From an uncultured Prevotellaceae bacterium (GTDB lineage: Bacteria > Bacteroidota > Bacteroidia > Bacteroidales > Bacteroidaceae), in the NCBI GenBank assembly GCA_902778535.1, contig CACYYG010000021.1:1-52758 (forward strand): a stretch of DNA of 52,758 nt. Reading direction: 5' to 3'. The notes beneath the pieces are model-generated. The model made no database searches. It worked only from the letters and a program-made list of their open reading frames with translations, and was not told the DNA's origin. Below are positions 28,214 through 36,543 of this stretch, piece after piece. A program made the translations under genes and the position numbers. Numbering within the stretch: position 1 is the first letter of the stretch; every line of letters starts with the position of its first letter.

Positions 28214-31200
28214 TTACTTTTTCTCTATTATTGCGATTTCTTCGTCCGTCAGACCATAGAGTTGATAGACGAGACGGTCGATTTCGGATTCTAAGGCAGA
28301 GGTGTCAGCGTTAGCATCTTTTTCTTTAATTTGCATAATATCATTGACGAGATCACTGATTATTACCTGTTCCTTTTTCGAAGCCAAAGGTATTGGCAAT
28401 TTCCCAAGGCCATTAGGAATATACTCGTAAATTCCACCTCCTGTTTGTTTGCCAATTGATTTATATCTATAAGTTAATACTTTGGAATTAAGCAGTGCAA
28501 GTACGTATTTTAAAGATACGTCTTTGTTCGTGTCAAAAATTGCTGTAACGTTTGTTAATCCTATGAAATCAGACGATTCGTCCCAAGCAAAAATATTACT
28601 TTTAGCTCTATAAGAACACCATATCTTATTATGAGTGTACAACTCTTTATGCATAGAGAATGTATAATTCCACCAAGGCGCAGTTTTACGACGTTTTTTA
28701 TCTGCCCTATTGCATAATACTTCTTTATTCAACATGAGATAGTTTTGGACAGAGATTGGCAACTGTTCAAAACTATCTGTTTCTTCAACATATAGAAGCC
28801 ATTCTTTATTATCAACATGTGCAAACTTTTTAATCAGATTGCCTGCAACTCTCTTCCGAATGTATTTAGGAGGGAATTGAGAAGGATAATCATCAAAGAT
28901 AAATACTTTATTTGCACCGACCTGCATACCTGAGCCAATTACAACAATATCTGATAGATGCGGTTTATTTGCATCAATTTTTTCATTAATGCTTCCAATA
29001 CATTGTGGTATTAATGCAAAAACAGAATTTTTATTTAGCTTTACTGGAAATTGATTATTTCCATCAGAAATATAGTCTATTACCTGACTTCTTGAATAAG
29101 AATCTCCTTTCAGCACAACAGCATCAAAAGAGGGCGTTTTATACATTGTCGTTATACATGTCGTTATACTTGCATCATTAAATACCAAATATTTCTCAAA
29201 ATTTACTATTTTTGCTAATCGACCATCTTCTAACAAACAATTACGCAATTTCTGTGCTTTATTAGAAAATAGAAATGCATTAGATACGATAAAGTTCACA
29301 ACATTGCTTGATATTTGTAATGCTAAACCGAAAAAATAGAACAAGATATCTGATTTGTCTTGCCAGATATATTTAAATGATGATTTTACGCTGTTTATAT
29401 AAGAAGATCCAGCTCCTAAAGTTTCGACATTAAAATATGGCGGATTTCCAATCACGATATCAAAACCACCTTGCGAGAATACATCATAGAACCAAGTGTG
29501 CCAGAGGAAAAACTGATTGTTGCCTGAAAGGTCAAGGTCGCCAAAGTCGGCATTGATACGTTGCTCAGCGAGTTGCTTCTTTACATTATTTATAATGTTC
29601 GCGCGAAGCTCTTTCTTTTCATTGTGGTCTGTGCAGTTGTAGTATTTGGCAAGCATATTGCGAAGTTCCTCACGATAGACATCGACCATATTATCGAAGA
29701 AAGAAAGTCCTTCGCTCTTATTGTATTTCTTCTCTGTCATAGTTGACAGGTCAACACCTTTATATTGCTCCAACAGTGAGTTGCCTTGCATAATCTTGAA
29801 GTCGAGGTTAGGCAGAGCCTGTGGTGTTTCTTCATCAACAATAAGGGAGAGCCAGAAGCGGAGGCGGGCTATATCAACGGCACCAGGCTCGATATCTACA
29901 CCATAGATGTTTTGCTGAATGATGTGCTTCTTGATTTCAGCGGCTTTACTTTGTTCAATTCCTTCGAGGGCTGTACGACATTGGAAGAGTTCTTTCAGCA
30001 AGCCCATAGGGAATGCGCCTGAGCCAATGGCAGGGTCGCAGATCTTGACGTCTTTCAAAAGTTGATCTACATGGGAAGATACAGACCCCACCCCTGCCCC
30101 TCCCCTTGATGGGAGGGGAGCGGCTGCGCGTAATGCTGCTGCATCATGTGTGGTTACGAACTGGCGAATGGCTTCCTTGGTGGCTTCGTCCTCTATATTT
30201 GTTTGGAGATAGGCAATGAGGCTTTCGCGACACATATAACTGACGATTTCCTTTGGTGTGTAGAAAGCTCCTTTGTCCTTGTTGTCTTCCAACAGGTTCT
30301 CGAAAATGCGGCCTAACATCTCTGGGTCAACGCCTACCTCTGCATCGTCAGGATCGTTCTCGTCGATGGTGAAGTTGTAGGAGGCAAAGAAGTCGAGCAG
30401 GCTCTGCATGTATTTGGCAGGTAGAGGGAACTCTGTTTCGTCTGTGGCATCACGCTCGAAGAGGCCGCCGTTGAGGTAAGGGATTTTTAGAGGTGAGTGG
30501 TGAGAGGTAAGAGGTGAGAGGTCACCTTCGCGCTCAGTATTCAGGTCGTTGAAGAGCGTTTCGAGAGTGTTGTCGATGAAGCGGTCTTTGTCCTCGCACT
30601 CTGCAAAGAGGTTCTGGATGAACTCGCGGTCACCCTCACCCCATGAGGCATTGACAGGTACGCCCAGCCAGCCTTTCTTCTGCAGGAATTGGAGAAAGAC
30701 CAGTCGTCCCATCAGCTTCTTCACGTAGTCACGGACGGCCTTTTCTGGATTGGGGAAGTGGGCAAACTCCTGCATGATTTCCTCGCAGGGGGCGTTCTTG
30801 ATTTGTTCTTCCCACTTGTTGGCCACCTTTACCATCCGCTTACCTGTGATATACTGGATGATGTCCTCATACTGTTTCTTGTAGCCATCGAAGAACATAT
30901 CACTGACCGCATCCACTGAGAAGGCTTTGGTCAGGTCTTTCAACGTAAGACTACTGTCGCGCAGTTTCTCAAACTGCTGAATGGCGGTACGACTACGATG
31001 CCCTTCCCCCAGCAGATAAGTGAAGCGTTTGGCATCGGTGGATTCTTTCTGGTAGCTGCCATCCTCAGCAAACGTCCAAGCCTCGCTGACATACGAGAAG
31101 CGCAGTACACTCTCCTGTTTGCGATAGCAGAACATGAACGCTCCGGCATTGCCGTTGCTGCGCCAGGCTGTGAGCAACATATCACGAATGCCACGACGAT

Positions 31201-31429
31201 TGCGCTCTATATCCACGCTGTCAGCCAGTTCCACCTCGTAAATGCTGATGGTCTGGCTATCGCTCAGCGTGATAGTACCCAGCCAAAGTGCCTGCTTGGC
31301 AAACTGACTACTGGTAGGCACAACAGATGGTGTGCTCCAGAACTTGACTTTGTTTTTGAAGATGTCGCGGATAAGCAACTGCCAGTTCTGGCGATTGTAT
31401 CTTGATTCAATAATTGACTTGTAATCCAT
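28214..31429 (-). CDS. Eco57I-type adenine-N6 DNA methyltransferase (restriction-modification)
   Basis: A 1071-residue gamma-class N6-adenine methyltransferase. It has GAFYTPKEIV (about 387-396), the SAM motif DPAIGSGAFPMG (465-476), GVDIEPGAVDIARLRFWLSL (510-529) and the catalytic NPPY in GNPPYF (661-666), followed by a target-recognition-like region (about 780-1070). The N-terminal 300 residues are helical with no nuclease motif seen. Family members occur in type IIG, BREX (PglX) and DISARM systems; here it is paired with a PLD-SNF2 helicase (86-base gap) and no other BREX or DISARM genes are present. Two repeats are read in frame: a CT-rich block at residues 302-315 and half of the G/C-rich element at 434-450. 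The C-terminal third is more AT-rich than the N-terminal part, suggesting a swapped specificity domain. Confidence 0.9.
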   Translation of the reverse strand: MDYKSIIESRYNRQNWQLLIRDIFKNKVKFWSTPSVVPTSSQFAKQALWLGTITLSDSQTISIYEVELADSVDIERNRRGIRDMLLTAWRSNGNAGAFMFCYRKQESVLRFSYVSEAWTFAEDGSYQKESTDAKRFTYLLGEGHRSRTAIQQFEKLRDSSLTLKDLTKAFSVDAVSDMFFDGYKKQYEDIIQYITGKRMVKVANKWEEQIKNAPCEEIMQEFAHFPNPEKAVRDYVKKLMGRLVFLQFLQKKGWLGVPVNASWGEGDREFIQNLFAECEDKDRFIDNTLETLFNDLNTEREGDLSPLTSHHSPLKIPYLNGGLFERDATDETEFPLPAKYMQSLLDFFASYNFTIDENDPDDAEVGVDPEMLGRIFENLLEDNKDKGAFYTPKEIVSYMCRESLIAYLQTNIEDEATKEAIRQFVTTHDAAALRAAAPLPSRGGAGVGSVSSHVDQLLKDVKICDPAIGSGAFPMGLLKELFQCRTALEGIEQSKAAEIKKHIIQQNIYGVDIEPGAVDIARLRFWLSLIVDEETPQALPNLDFKIMQGNSLLEQYKGVDLSTMTEKKYNKSEGLSFFDNMVDVYREELRNMLAKYYNCTDHNEKKELRANIINNVKKQLAEQRINADFGDLDLSGNNQFFLWHTWFYDVFSQGGFDIVIGNPPYFNVETLGAGSSYINSVKSSFKYIWQDKSDILFYFFGLALQISSNVVNFIVSNAFLFSNKAQKLRNCLLEDGRLAKIVNFEKYLVFNDASITTCITTMYKTPSFDAVVLKGDSYSRSQVIDYISDGNNQFPVKLNKNSVFALIPQCIGSINEKIDANKPHLSDIVVIGSGMQVGANKVFIFDDYPSQFPPKYIRKRVAGNLIKKFAHVDNKEWLLYVEETDSFEQLPISVQNYLMLNKEVLCNRADKKRRKTAPWWNYTFSMHKELYTHNKIWCSYRAKSNIFAWDESSDFIGLTNVTAIFDTNKDVSLKYVLALLNSKVLTYRYKSIGKQTGGGIYEYIPNGLGKLPIPLASKKEQVIISDLVNDIMQIKEKDANADTSALESEIDRLVYQLYGLTDEEIAIIEKK
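30084..30119. repeat. Half copy of the G/C-rich element, in frame in the methyltransferase gene
   Basis: ACCCCACCCCTGCCCCTCCC then CTTGATGGGAGGGG matches one arm of the miaA insert (internal palindrome CCCCTCCC/GGGAGGGG). The minus strand encodes PLPSRGGAGVGSV between a variable helix and the SAM-binding motif. No second arm was seen. Confidence 0.75.
30490..30526. repeat. GAGGTGAGTGGTGAGAGGT repeat in frame in the methyltransferase gene
   Basis: Complement of the CACCTCTCACCACTCACC sequence at the 3' end of miaA. It encodes GDLSPLTSHHSPLK on the minus strand, just before the conserved IPYLNGGLFE. Confidence 0.75.
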
Positions 31430-31512
31430 AATTAATGAACAATTAATGGGTAATTAATGGGAATTTATGTTTTCTTTTGAACACGAATTATCACGAATTG
31501 AACACGAATTTA
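31430..31512. repeat. AATTAATGG and GAACACGAATT tandem repeats between the helicase and methyltransferase genes
   Basis: Three AATTAATG units (31432-31460) are followed by GAACACGAATTATCACGAATT and GAACACGAATTTATC units (31480-31512). They fill the whole gap between the two restriction-modification genes. Confidence 0.65.
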
Positions 31513-31515
31513 TCA

Positions 31516-34500
31516 TTAATCCTTTTTGAATGATTCTGAGAGGATGATGACAGCAGCCGATTCCTCTTCTGCATGCTGGCTTTCGCGATAATAGGTGTTG
31601 TATTTGCTGGCCATTTCGAGCACCTGCTTTAAGGCATCCTCAAAGGTCAGTTTTGCCTTGCTGCCACCTTGACGCTGCAAGTCCTTCTGAATACGTTGCA
31701 AGCGCTTGGCAATATAGGTGATGGTGCCTCGCTCCGTCAACTCCTTCAGCTGGACAATCTTCAGGCGGGTGTCACCATCATCAATATGAGGCAGCATGCT
31801 GTTTAGCAGGCTGACAGCCGTCGTGACCTGTGCACCTAGATTGCTGCGCTGGTTCTGATTCTGTTCTTCCTCATGCAGTTCCTGTTCTTTGGATATATTG
31901 AATTCTTTCAGGGCTTTGTCAACATGCTCATGATGCTGGTCTAATCGAGGCACGGCTTTTTCTTCCGGCTTGGCCTTGAAATAATTGAGTGCATCGAGCA
32001 CAGAGAGTTCGCGTGTCTGCTGGTCGTTCACCAGATAGAACAGTTTGCGGAAGTTGGTTTTGAGGAAAACCAATGAGTCACCTGACAAAGTAACTCCTTC
32101 TAACTCGCGAGGTTCACGGCCTGTGCGGCTTCTCAGCGACAGTCTTTCAATACGTTTATACTCCTTGCGATTCTGCTGATAGAGTGCTCGCAATTCTTCA
32201 TAGAACGGCAGTTCCAGATTGCGGTCTTCCTGTTCGCGCTTGATGCTTTCCTTGAAGAGCTTGTCAAGGTCGCGGTCGATAATCTCTTCAGTAGAATATA
32301 TCTGATTATCCTCGCCAAACGTGGTATGGAAGGTCTGAATCTTACTCAATGCTATCTGGTTGAGTTTGATTTCCTTGTTACCCTGACGCGACGGATAGAA
32401 TACGTAGTTGTAGATGATACCTGCCGTTGAGCCAATACGATTCACACGTCCTATGCGCTGCATCAGTCGAGTGGCGTTCCAAGGCGTATCGTAGTTGATG
32501 ATGATGTTCGAGCGATGTAGGTTGACACCCTCTGCCAACACATCTGTTGTCAGTATGATGTTATAGTCGTTCTTTTTCTGCCGCCAGTTGGCATCGAAGT
32601 TCTCGCGGATGGTCTTGAACAGCTGGCTGCGATTCTGCGAAGAAATCACCAGCACGTCCTCGCGGTTGATGCGACGCTGCAGATATTCCACTGTGTCCAC
32701 AGACTCCGAAAAGACCACTATCTTGCCCTCCGGATTGTGCTCCTTCTTGAACAGCTCATGCTTCAGCAGGTCTTCGAACTTGGCAAACTTCGAGTCGTCA
32801 TCGTCATCGATATATTCCCATTCCAGCCACATGTTGTCAAGTAATCTCTGGTCATGGCGAAGCAAGTCGATGTAATCAGGGTCAAAGTCATCACGCTTAA
32901 ATACTGCATTCTTAGGGTTGTCTTCTGCTTTCTCGTTTAGCTTTTCTTCTATCTCATCATCTGTATAGCCAAGTTCAAAGAGTTTGTTGATGTCCATGTC
33001 GGGAGCGATAAATATTTTATCGTTTTCCCACATGTTTATCATGTTCTCATTAGCCTGACGGAAGTTTTCTACAGAAATCTTGAAAGCATAAAAACTACTT
33101 TCCAGACGTTTCACCAAGCCATTCTTACGAATTCCAGCCAAACTTCGGCTAATAAGTTCCGCATTGTCATAAAGTCCGTTTGACGCTTCGGGCTTCAGAT
33201 AGGCGATGGCCTGATAGCGGGCATAGGTCAGTTCTTTGTCGAGGATGTGCATCGCCTTCTCAAAGAGGTTGGCCAAGTGGTCGTTCAACTCATACTCCTT
33301 CTTGATAGGCTTATCCACCTTGGGGAATCCGTTGACATCCTTGTTATAGCGGGCTATGTTCTCGATGTCGGTTCTGGTACGGCGAACGGTCAGAGGTTTG
33401 ATCACCCTGTCGCGCACTTTCTCAGCCAGTTTCTTAAACTCCTTCAGGTCGAAGTTCTCCTGCTTGCGGAACTTACGGAACTCAATCACCAGTGGAGAGA
33501 AAAAGGCTGTCAGATTGGGTACACCATCAATGGTACAATGGCGTGGGTCTTGGAACATCAGTATCTGGTAGTAGATGTCGGCAGGTGTGTTGTTCATAGG
33601 TGTAGCTGAAATCAGCATCACCTTCTTCTTGTAGCCAGGGATATAGCCTGTTTCAAGTCGAGGCATCTTACAGATTTCCTGTAGTTGCTGGAAAGCACCA
33701 GTCGTATGGTTGCGGAACTTGTGGGCCTCGTCAACCAGCACCAGGTCGTACTCCTCAGCATTCCAATAGTCGTAGTTGTCATCGTCGAGCACTTTGCTTA
33801 GACTGCCGTTGCTCACAAAACGGGAATACTTATCGATGCCAAAGTCCTTAAAGGTGGTCTTCCAGTTCTGCTCAACGGCAGGCGGATAGACCACCAGAAT
33901 CTTCGTGTGCTCTGGCCCGTTCTCTATCAGGAATTTCTTGGCAATCATCGTGGCGATGACCGTCTTGCCAAGACCTACCACGTCAGCCAGGAAGAACCCG
34001 TCGTAGCGTATGAGTTTCTGATAGCCCTCCACGACGGCATCTGCCTGATAGTCAAACTTGCTATAGCCCTCAGGCATATCGAAGGGGTCTTCCTGGTCGA
34101 TGGCAAGAACGCGATCGCTGAAGTATTCCATCAGCATCTTGATATATAACTCGTAGGGAGTGACATCGCCTTTCAGGTAGGTCTTGTCAAGTGTTTCCTG
34201 ATAGTCCTTAGCATTGATGGGAACGCCTTTTGCCTCTTCCCATAGCAGTTCAAACTCGTGCTTGGCAAAAGCTACGTCTTCATACTGGGTCAGCTTGACA
34301 TTAAACTCGTATTGCTTGTCATCGCCTATACCCAGTCCGTTGCCGCTCAGATTGCTGCTGCCTGTGATGGCTGCGCCAAAGGTATGCTGATTGAAGTTGT
34401 CAGGATAGAGAATATAGAACTTGGCATGAATCTTCTTCGAGGGATGGGCGCGCAGTTCCAATTTGCCGTCTATCATGTCCTGCACCATCTGGATCATGCC

Positions 34501-34839
34501 GTCCTCCACACGCTTGGAATATTGCGACTGCTCGATGTCCTCTTTCAGCAGTCTCAGGCAGTCTTCTTTCACTTCCTCTTCTGCACCAAAGAAAAGTTCA
34601 CCTTTCTGATGGGCACGAGCGATGTACTTATCCACATCGATGCCAATCAGAATGCGCACCTTGTTGATGCCGTCGAGAAACGGGCGCAAGGAGAAATAGC
34701 CTGACGCCCGGAGAAAGCCCACAACAGCATCAAGGTTCTTCACTTGGGGGTTATTACTCAGAATGCCCTCAAACTCATTCATCAAAGTATTCCCATCACG
34801 GTTAGTAAAGAAATGGGAACTAATAGGTATGTCTGCCAT
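31516..34839 (-). CDS. PLD-nuclease/SNF2-helicase fusion (restriction-modification partner)
   Basis: An 1107-residue protein. The N-terminal phospholipase-D-like domain has one H-x-K motif (His138, Lys140 in KIHAKFYILYPD) followed by GSSNLSGNG (160-168). A SNF2-type superfamily 2 helicase follows: Q-motif region FDYQADAVVEGY (262-273), Walker A DVVGLGKT (286-293), DEAH (370-373), SATP (411-414), a long insert, ILTTDVLAEGVNLH and QRIGRVNRIG near 793-802, then a helical C-terminus. A single HKD half-site implies nuclease dimers, as in BfiI. It is upstream of the methyltransferase in the same operon, so it is the likely translocating restriction subunit. A leader of about 300 bases containing a structured RNA precedes it. 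Confidence 0.88.
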   Translation of the reverse strand: MADIPISSHFFTNRDGNTLMNEFEGILSNNPQVKNLDAVVGFLRASGYFSLRPFLDGINKVRILIGIDVDKYIARAHQKGELFFGAEEEVKEDCLRLLKEDIEQSQYSKRVEDGMIQMVQDMIDGKLELRAHPSKKIHAKFYILYPDNFNQHTFGAAITGSSNLSGNGLGIGDDKQYEFNVKLTQYEDVAFAKHEFELLWEEAKGVPINAKDYQETLDKTYLKGDVTPYELYIKMLMEYFSDRVLAIDQEDPFDMPEGYSKFDYQADAVVEGYQKLIRYDGFFLADVVGLGKTVIATMIAKKFLIENGPEHTKILVVYPPAVEQNWKTTFKDFGIDKYSRFVSNGSLSKVLDDDNYDYWNAEEYDLVLVDEAHKFRNHTTGAFQQLQEICKMPRLETGYIPGYKKKVMLISATPMNNTPADIYYQILMFQDPRHCTIDGVPNLTAFFSPLVIEFRKFRKQENFDLKEFKKLAEKVRDRVIKPLTVRRTRTDIENIARYNKDVNGFPKVDKPIKKEYELNDHLANLFEKAMHILDKELTYARYQAIAYLKPEASNGLYDNAELISRSLAGIRKNGLVKRLESSFYAFKISVENFRQANENMINMWENDKIFIAPDMDINKLFELGYTDDEIEEKLNEKAEDNPKNAVFKRDDFDPDYIDLLRHDQRLLDNMWLEWEYIDDDDDSKFAKFEDLLKHELFKKEHNPEGKIVVFSESVDTVEYLQRRINREDVLVISSQNRSQLFKTIRENFDANWRQKKNDYNIILTTDVLAEGVNLHRSNIIINYDTPWNATRLMQRIGRVNRIGSTAGIIYNYVFYPSRQGNKEIKLNQIALSKIQTFHTTFGEDNQIYSTEEIIDRDLDKLFKESIKREQEDRNLELPFYEELRALYQQNRKEYKRIERLSLRSRTGREPRELEGVTLSGDSLVFLKTNFRKLFYLVNDQQTRELSVLDALNYFKAKPEEKAVPRLDQHHEHVDKALKEFNISKEQELHEEEQNQNQRSNLGAQVTTAVSLLNSMLPHIDDGDTRLKIVQLKELTERGTITYIAKRLQRIQKDLQRQGGSKAKLTFEDALKQVLEMASKYNTYYRESQHAEEESAAVIILSESFKKD

Positions 34840-34867
34840 ATCTACGCAATAGTTTTAGGAGCGAAAG

Positions 34868-35145
34868 GACTATCTGTTCGGATGATAATGGGTTCATCAA
34901 CATAGAACCTCAGGACACGAAAGAAGCGCAGATTGGCGCTTATCGATGTCCCAAGGTCCTAGGAAAACCCATTCACAGAAATAAGTCCAGTCCACGCTAT
35001 TGCGTAGACGTTGGCACTTATTCGCTTCTGTGAGTGTCGATTGAATTTCCTAGGTTCAGGGACATCACCGAATATAGCACTAACGCTATAATTATTCCAC
35101 GAAAATCATATCAGCTCCTCCGCTGAGGCAATAGTCTGATAATTG
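34868..35145 (-). ncRNA. Multi-branched structured RNA upstream of the restriction-modification operon
   Basis: On the minus strand, from a -7 box at 35150-35157, a series of nested pairings can be read (plus coordinates): 35131-35136 with 34868-34873, 35123-35128 with 34908-34913, 35059-35066 with 34945-34952 (GATGTCCC/GGGACATC), 35046-35054 with 34958-34966 (CCTAGGAAA), 35026-35033 with 34973-34980, 35016-35021 with 34981-34986, and a tip hairpin ACGC-TATT-GCGT at 34994-35005. Side hairpins lie at 35073-35090 (TATAGC/GCTATA) and 34924-34941 (AAGCGC/GCGCTT). The whole resembles a closed multi-branch junction with one long rod. It may be an independent small RNA or a long leader of the helicase gene, whose ATG lies 29 bases beyond. 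Family not identified; 6S RNA or the Bacteroidales-1 RNA are possible comparisons. Confidence 0.65.
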
Positions 35146-35149
35146 TTTG

Positions 35150-35157
35150 CAAAAGTA
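35150..35157 (-). promoter_or_regulatory. -7 box TACTTTTG of the structured RNA / restriction-modification operon
   Basis: Reverse-strand TACTTTTGCAAAC, with a TTG 20 bases upstream of it at the position of the Bacteroidetes -33 element. It lies about 310 bases upstream of the helicase ATG. Confidence 0.65.
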
Positions 35158-35227
35158 AGAAAAGAATCTGAAACGGACAAGAAAACAGATAAAAAAAGGA
35201 GAGTCTTTTTTCAATCTCTTCAAAAAA

Positions 35228-35326
35228 CAGGCTGTTTGTTTTCAAGAACGAGGCGTTTATGAACTTGCAGAGGCTGTTCGTGAAATTGTAGGATATGACT
35301 CAAGTATATTGCCATACGTTTTTTGA
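35228..35326 (+). pseudogene. Possible remnant of a sugar-nucleotide epimerase gene
   Basis: 33 codons read through to TGA at 35324: QAVCFQERGVYELAEAVREI, then VGYDSSILPYVF. The ELAEAVREIVG-x-DS pattern resembles the region near the C-terminus of UDP-sugar decarboxylases/epimerases (E-L-A-E-x-V-R-E). There is no start or upstream homology, so it is only a scrap. Confidence 0.3.
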
Positions 35327-35370
35327 AAAAAAGAACGTTAGATTTTTACCCTGAATTGTTCATGGAAAGA

Positions 35371-35825
35371 ATTCAGGATGAATAAAAAATTTTTACAAAA
35401 GTGACGGAAAAACAGGGTTTTGCGATGCTGAGAATGGCTCAGAATTCACGACAGGACGATTTGCTGAAAAAAACGCAAAAATGAGAGGGGTTGGGTATCT
35501 CATTGACTGGCAGTCGCTTAGCTCATTTTCCTGTTTGTAGGGAGCATCCTCGTTTTCAAAAAGGTATATCCCCATGAAAAAAAGTCAATGCCTTTTTTTC
35601 ACGCGGAGCATCTTTTTTAGCAAAAGTAAGCCGTTCTGAGGTGAATATTGGCCCTTTCAGAGGCTGAAAAGCTGCACAAAGCCCATACGGGTGTGCAGTT
35701 TTTCAGCCACACTCATGCTCATTAGATGACCGATTGGCGGCAAAAACCTGCCTTCCCGCTTCTATTTCACGAATTTCAGTTGTAAAGAAATCGGAATAAA
35801 TTTTCTTTACATTTTTGAAGGTTTT
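35371..35825. repeat. 455-base dispersed repeat, copy A
   Basis: This stretch aligns along its whole length with 51282-51737 in the same orientation, with nearly equal length and long identical blocks: GCTGAGAATGGCTCAGAATTC, AATGAGAGGGGTTG, then an uninterrupted block of about 45 identical bases from AAAAGGTATATCCCCATG to TTTTTTTCACGCGGAGC, and GGCTTCTATTTCAC near the end. Inside are small hairpins (CTGAGAATGGCTCAG). No frame is open through both copies, so it appears not to code for protein. It fills most of the 900-base gap between the RNA and mgtC. Confidence 0.85.
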
Positions 35826-35848
35826 CTTACATCTATAAACTCTAAATG

Positions 35849-36060
35849 CACGAACAAGTATTAGTTGCTTTCGTGTTTTTCGATGTTGAAATAATCACAT
35901 CCAAAAACCCGAAAAACAACGAACAAGTATCACTTGACCGCTGCCGCTTTCTGAGCTGCGATGAGGAGGCGTTCATCGCGCCCGCATGCGTACCTTATTT
36001 ATACAAATAGCTCTAAGATAAAAGCGACCGCAAGGCCAGCGGTATGGTTTACTGGGTGAA
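35849..36060 (+). other. Gene-poor stretch with a direct repeat and coding scraps
   Basis: ACGAACAAGTAT occurs at about 35850 and again at 35919-35930. From 35940, plus-strand frames give protein-like scraps (RFLSCDEEAFIAPACVPYLY up to a TAG near 36010; then DRKASGMVYWVKER up to a TGA at 36068), without starts. These may be fragments of a lost gene. Nothing intact was seen. Confidence 0.35.
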
Positions 36061-36072
36061 GGAGCGATGAGT

Positions 36073-36534
36073 TTATTCACTCTCGTCCTCTGAAGTGTCT
36101 GGGTGCTCGTGGAAGATTTTGTGATGGATGAAGTCGGAGCCTTCGAGGCAGAGCAGTACGAGGGCTGTGGCCACGATAGCCAGGCCAAACATGCCTGCGC
36201 CTGCCGTCATGCCGATGGCCGATGTCACCCATAGTCCGGCAGCTGTGGTAAGTCCCTTTACCGCATTCTTCTGGAAAATGATGCATCCGGCGCCTATAAA
36301 GCCCATGCCGCTGATGACCTGTGCGGCCATACGGCTGGGATCGCGCTGTATGCCCTGAATGCCCATGAAGTCGTCAAAGCCATGCATTGACAGCACCATC
36401 AGCAGTCCGCTGCCCAGACCCACGAGGAAGTGAGTGCGGAAACCTGCCTCTTTCGAGCGGTACTCACGCTCCAGCCCGATGGCGCCACCCAGCAGGGCAG
36501 CCACCACAATACACAAAATATACTCTCCTTTCAT
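36073..36534 (-). CDS. MgtC/SapB family membrane protein
   Basis: A 153-residue membrane protein. Its N-terminal hydrophobic domain is typical of MgtC: ALLGGAIGLEREYRSKEAGFRTHFLVGLGS, QVISGMGFIGAGCIIF and GLTTAAGLWVTSAIGM (each a family signature). The long C-terminal ACT-like domain of virulence MgtC proteins is absent; it ends in an acidic tail (HPDTSEDESE). MgtC proteins modulate ATP synthase or magnesium homeostasis. It begins 9 bases after the recJ stop, so the two genes are cotranscribed. Confidence 0.92.
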   Translation of the reverse strand: MKGEYILCIVVAALLGGAIGLEREYRSKEAGFRTHFLVGLGSGLLMVLSMHGFDDFMGIQGIQRDPSRMAAQVISGMGFIGAGCIIFQKNAVKGLTTAAGLWVTSAIGMTAGAGMFGLAIVATALVLLCLEGSDFIHHKIFHEHPDTSEDESE

Positions 36535-36543
36535 AGATTAAAT

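Noticed and set aside
28214-34839. BREX or DISARM system
   Set aside because: Only a methyltransferase and a PLD-SNF2 helicase are present; no PglZ, BrxC/L, DrmA, DrmB or separate DrmC is encoded in the window.
34868-35145. tmRNA, RNase P RNA or SRP RNA
   Set aside because: None of the conserved sequence blocks of these RNAs is visible (no tRNA-like CCA end, no GAGGAAAGTCC block, no GGxAGC tetraloop region).
35393-35575. 60-residue minus-strand frame in repeat copy A
   Set aside because: The same frame has stops in copy B (after six codons) and in turn copy B's longer frame has a stop in copy A; neither has a promoter or start context.
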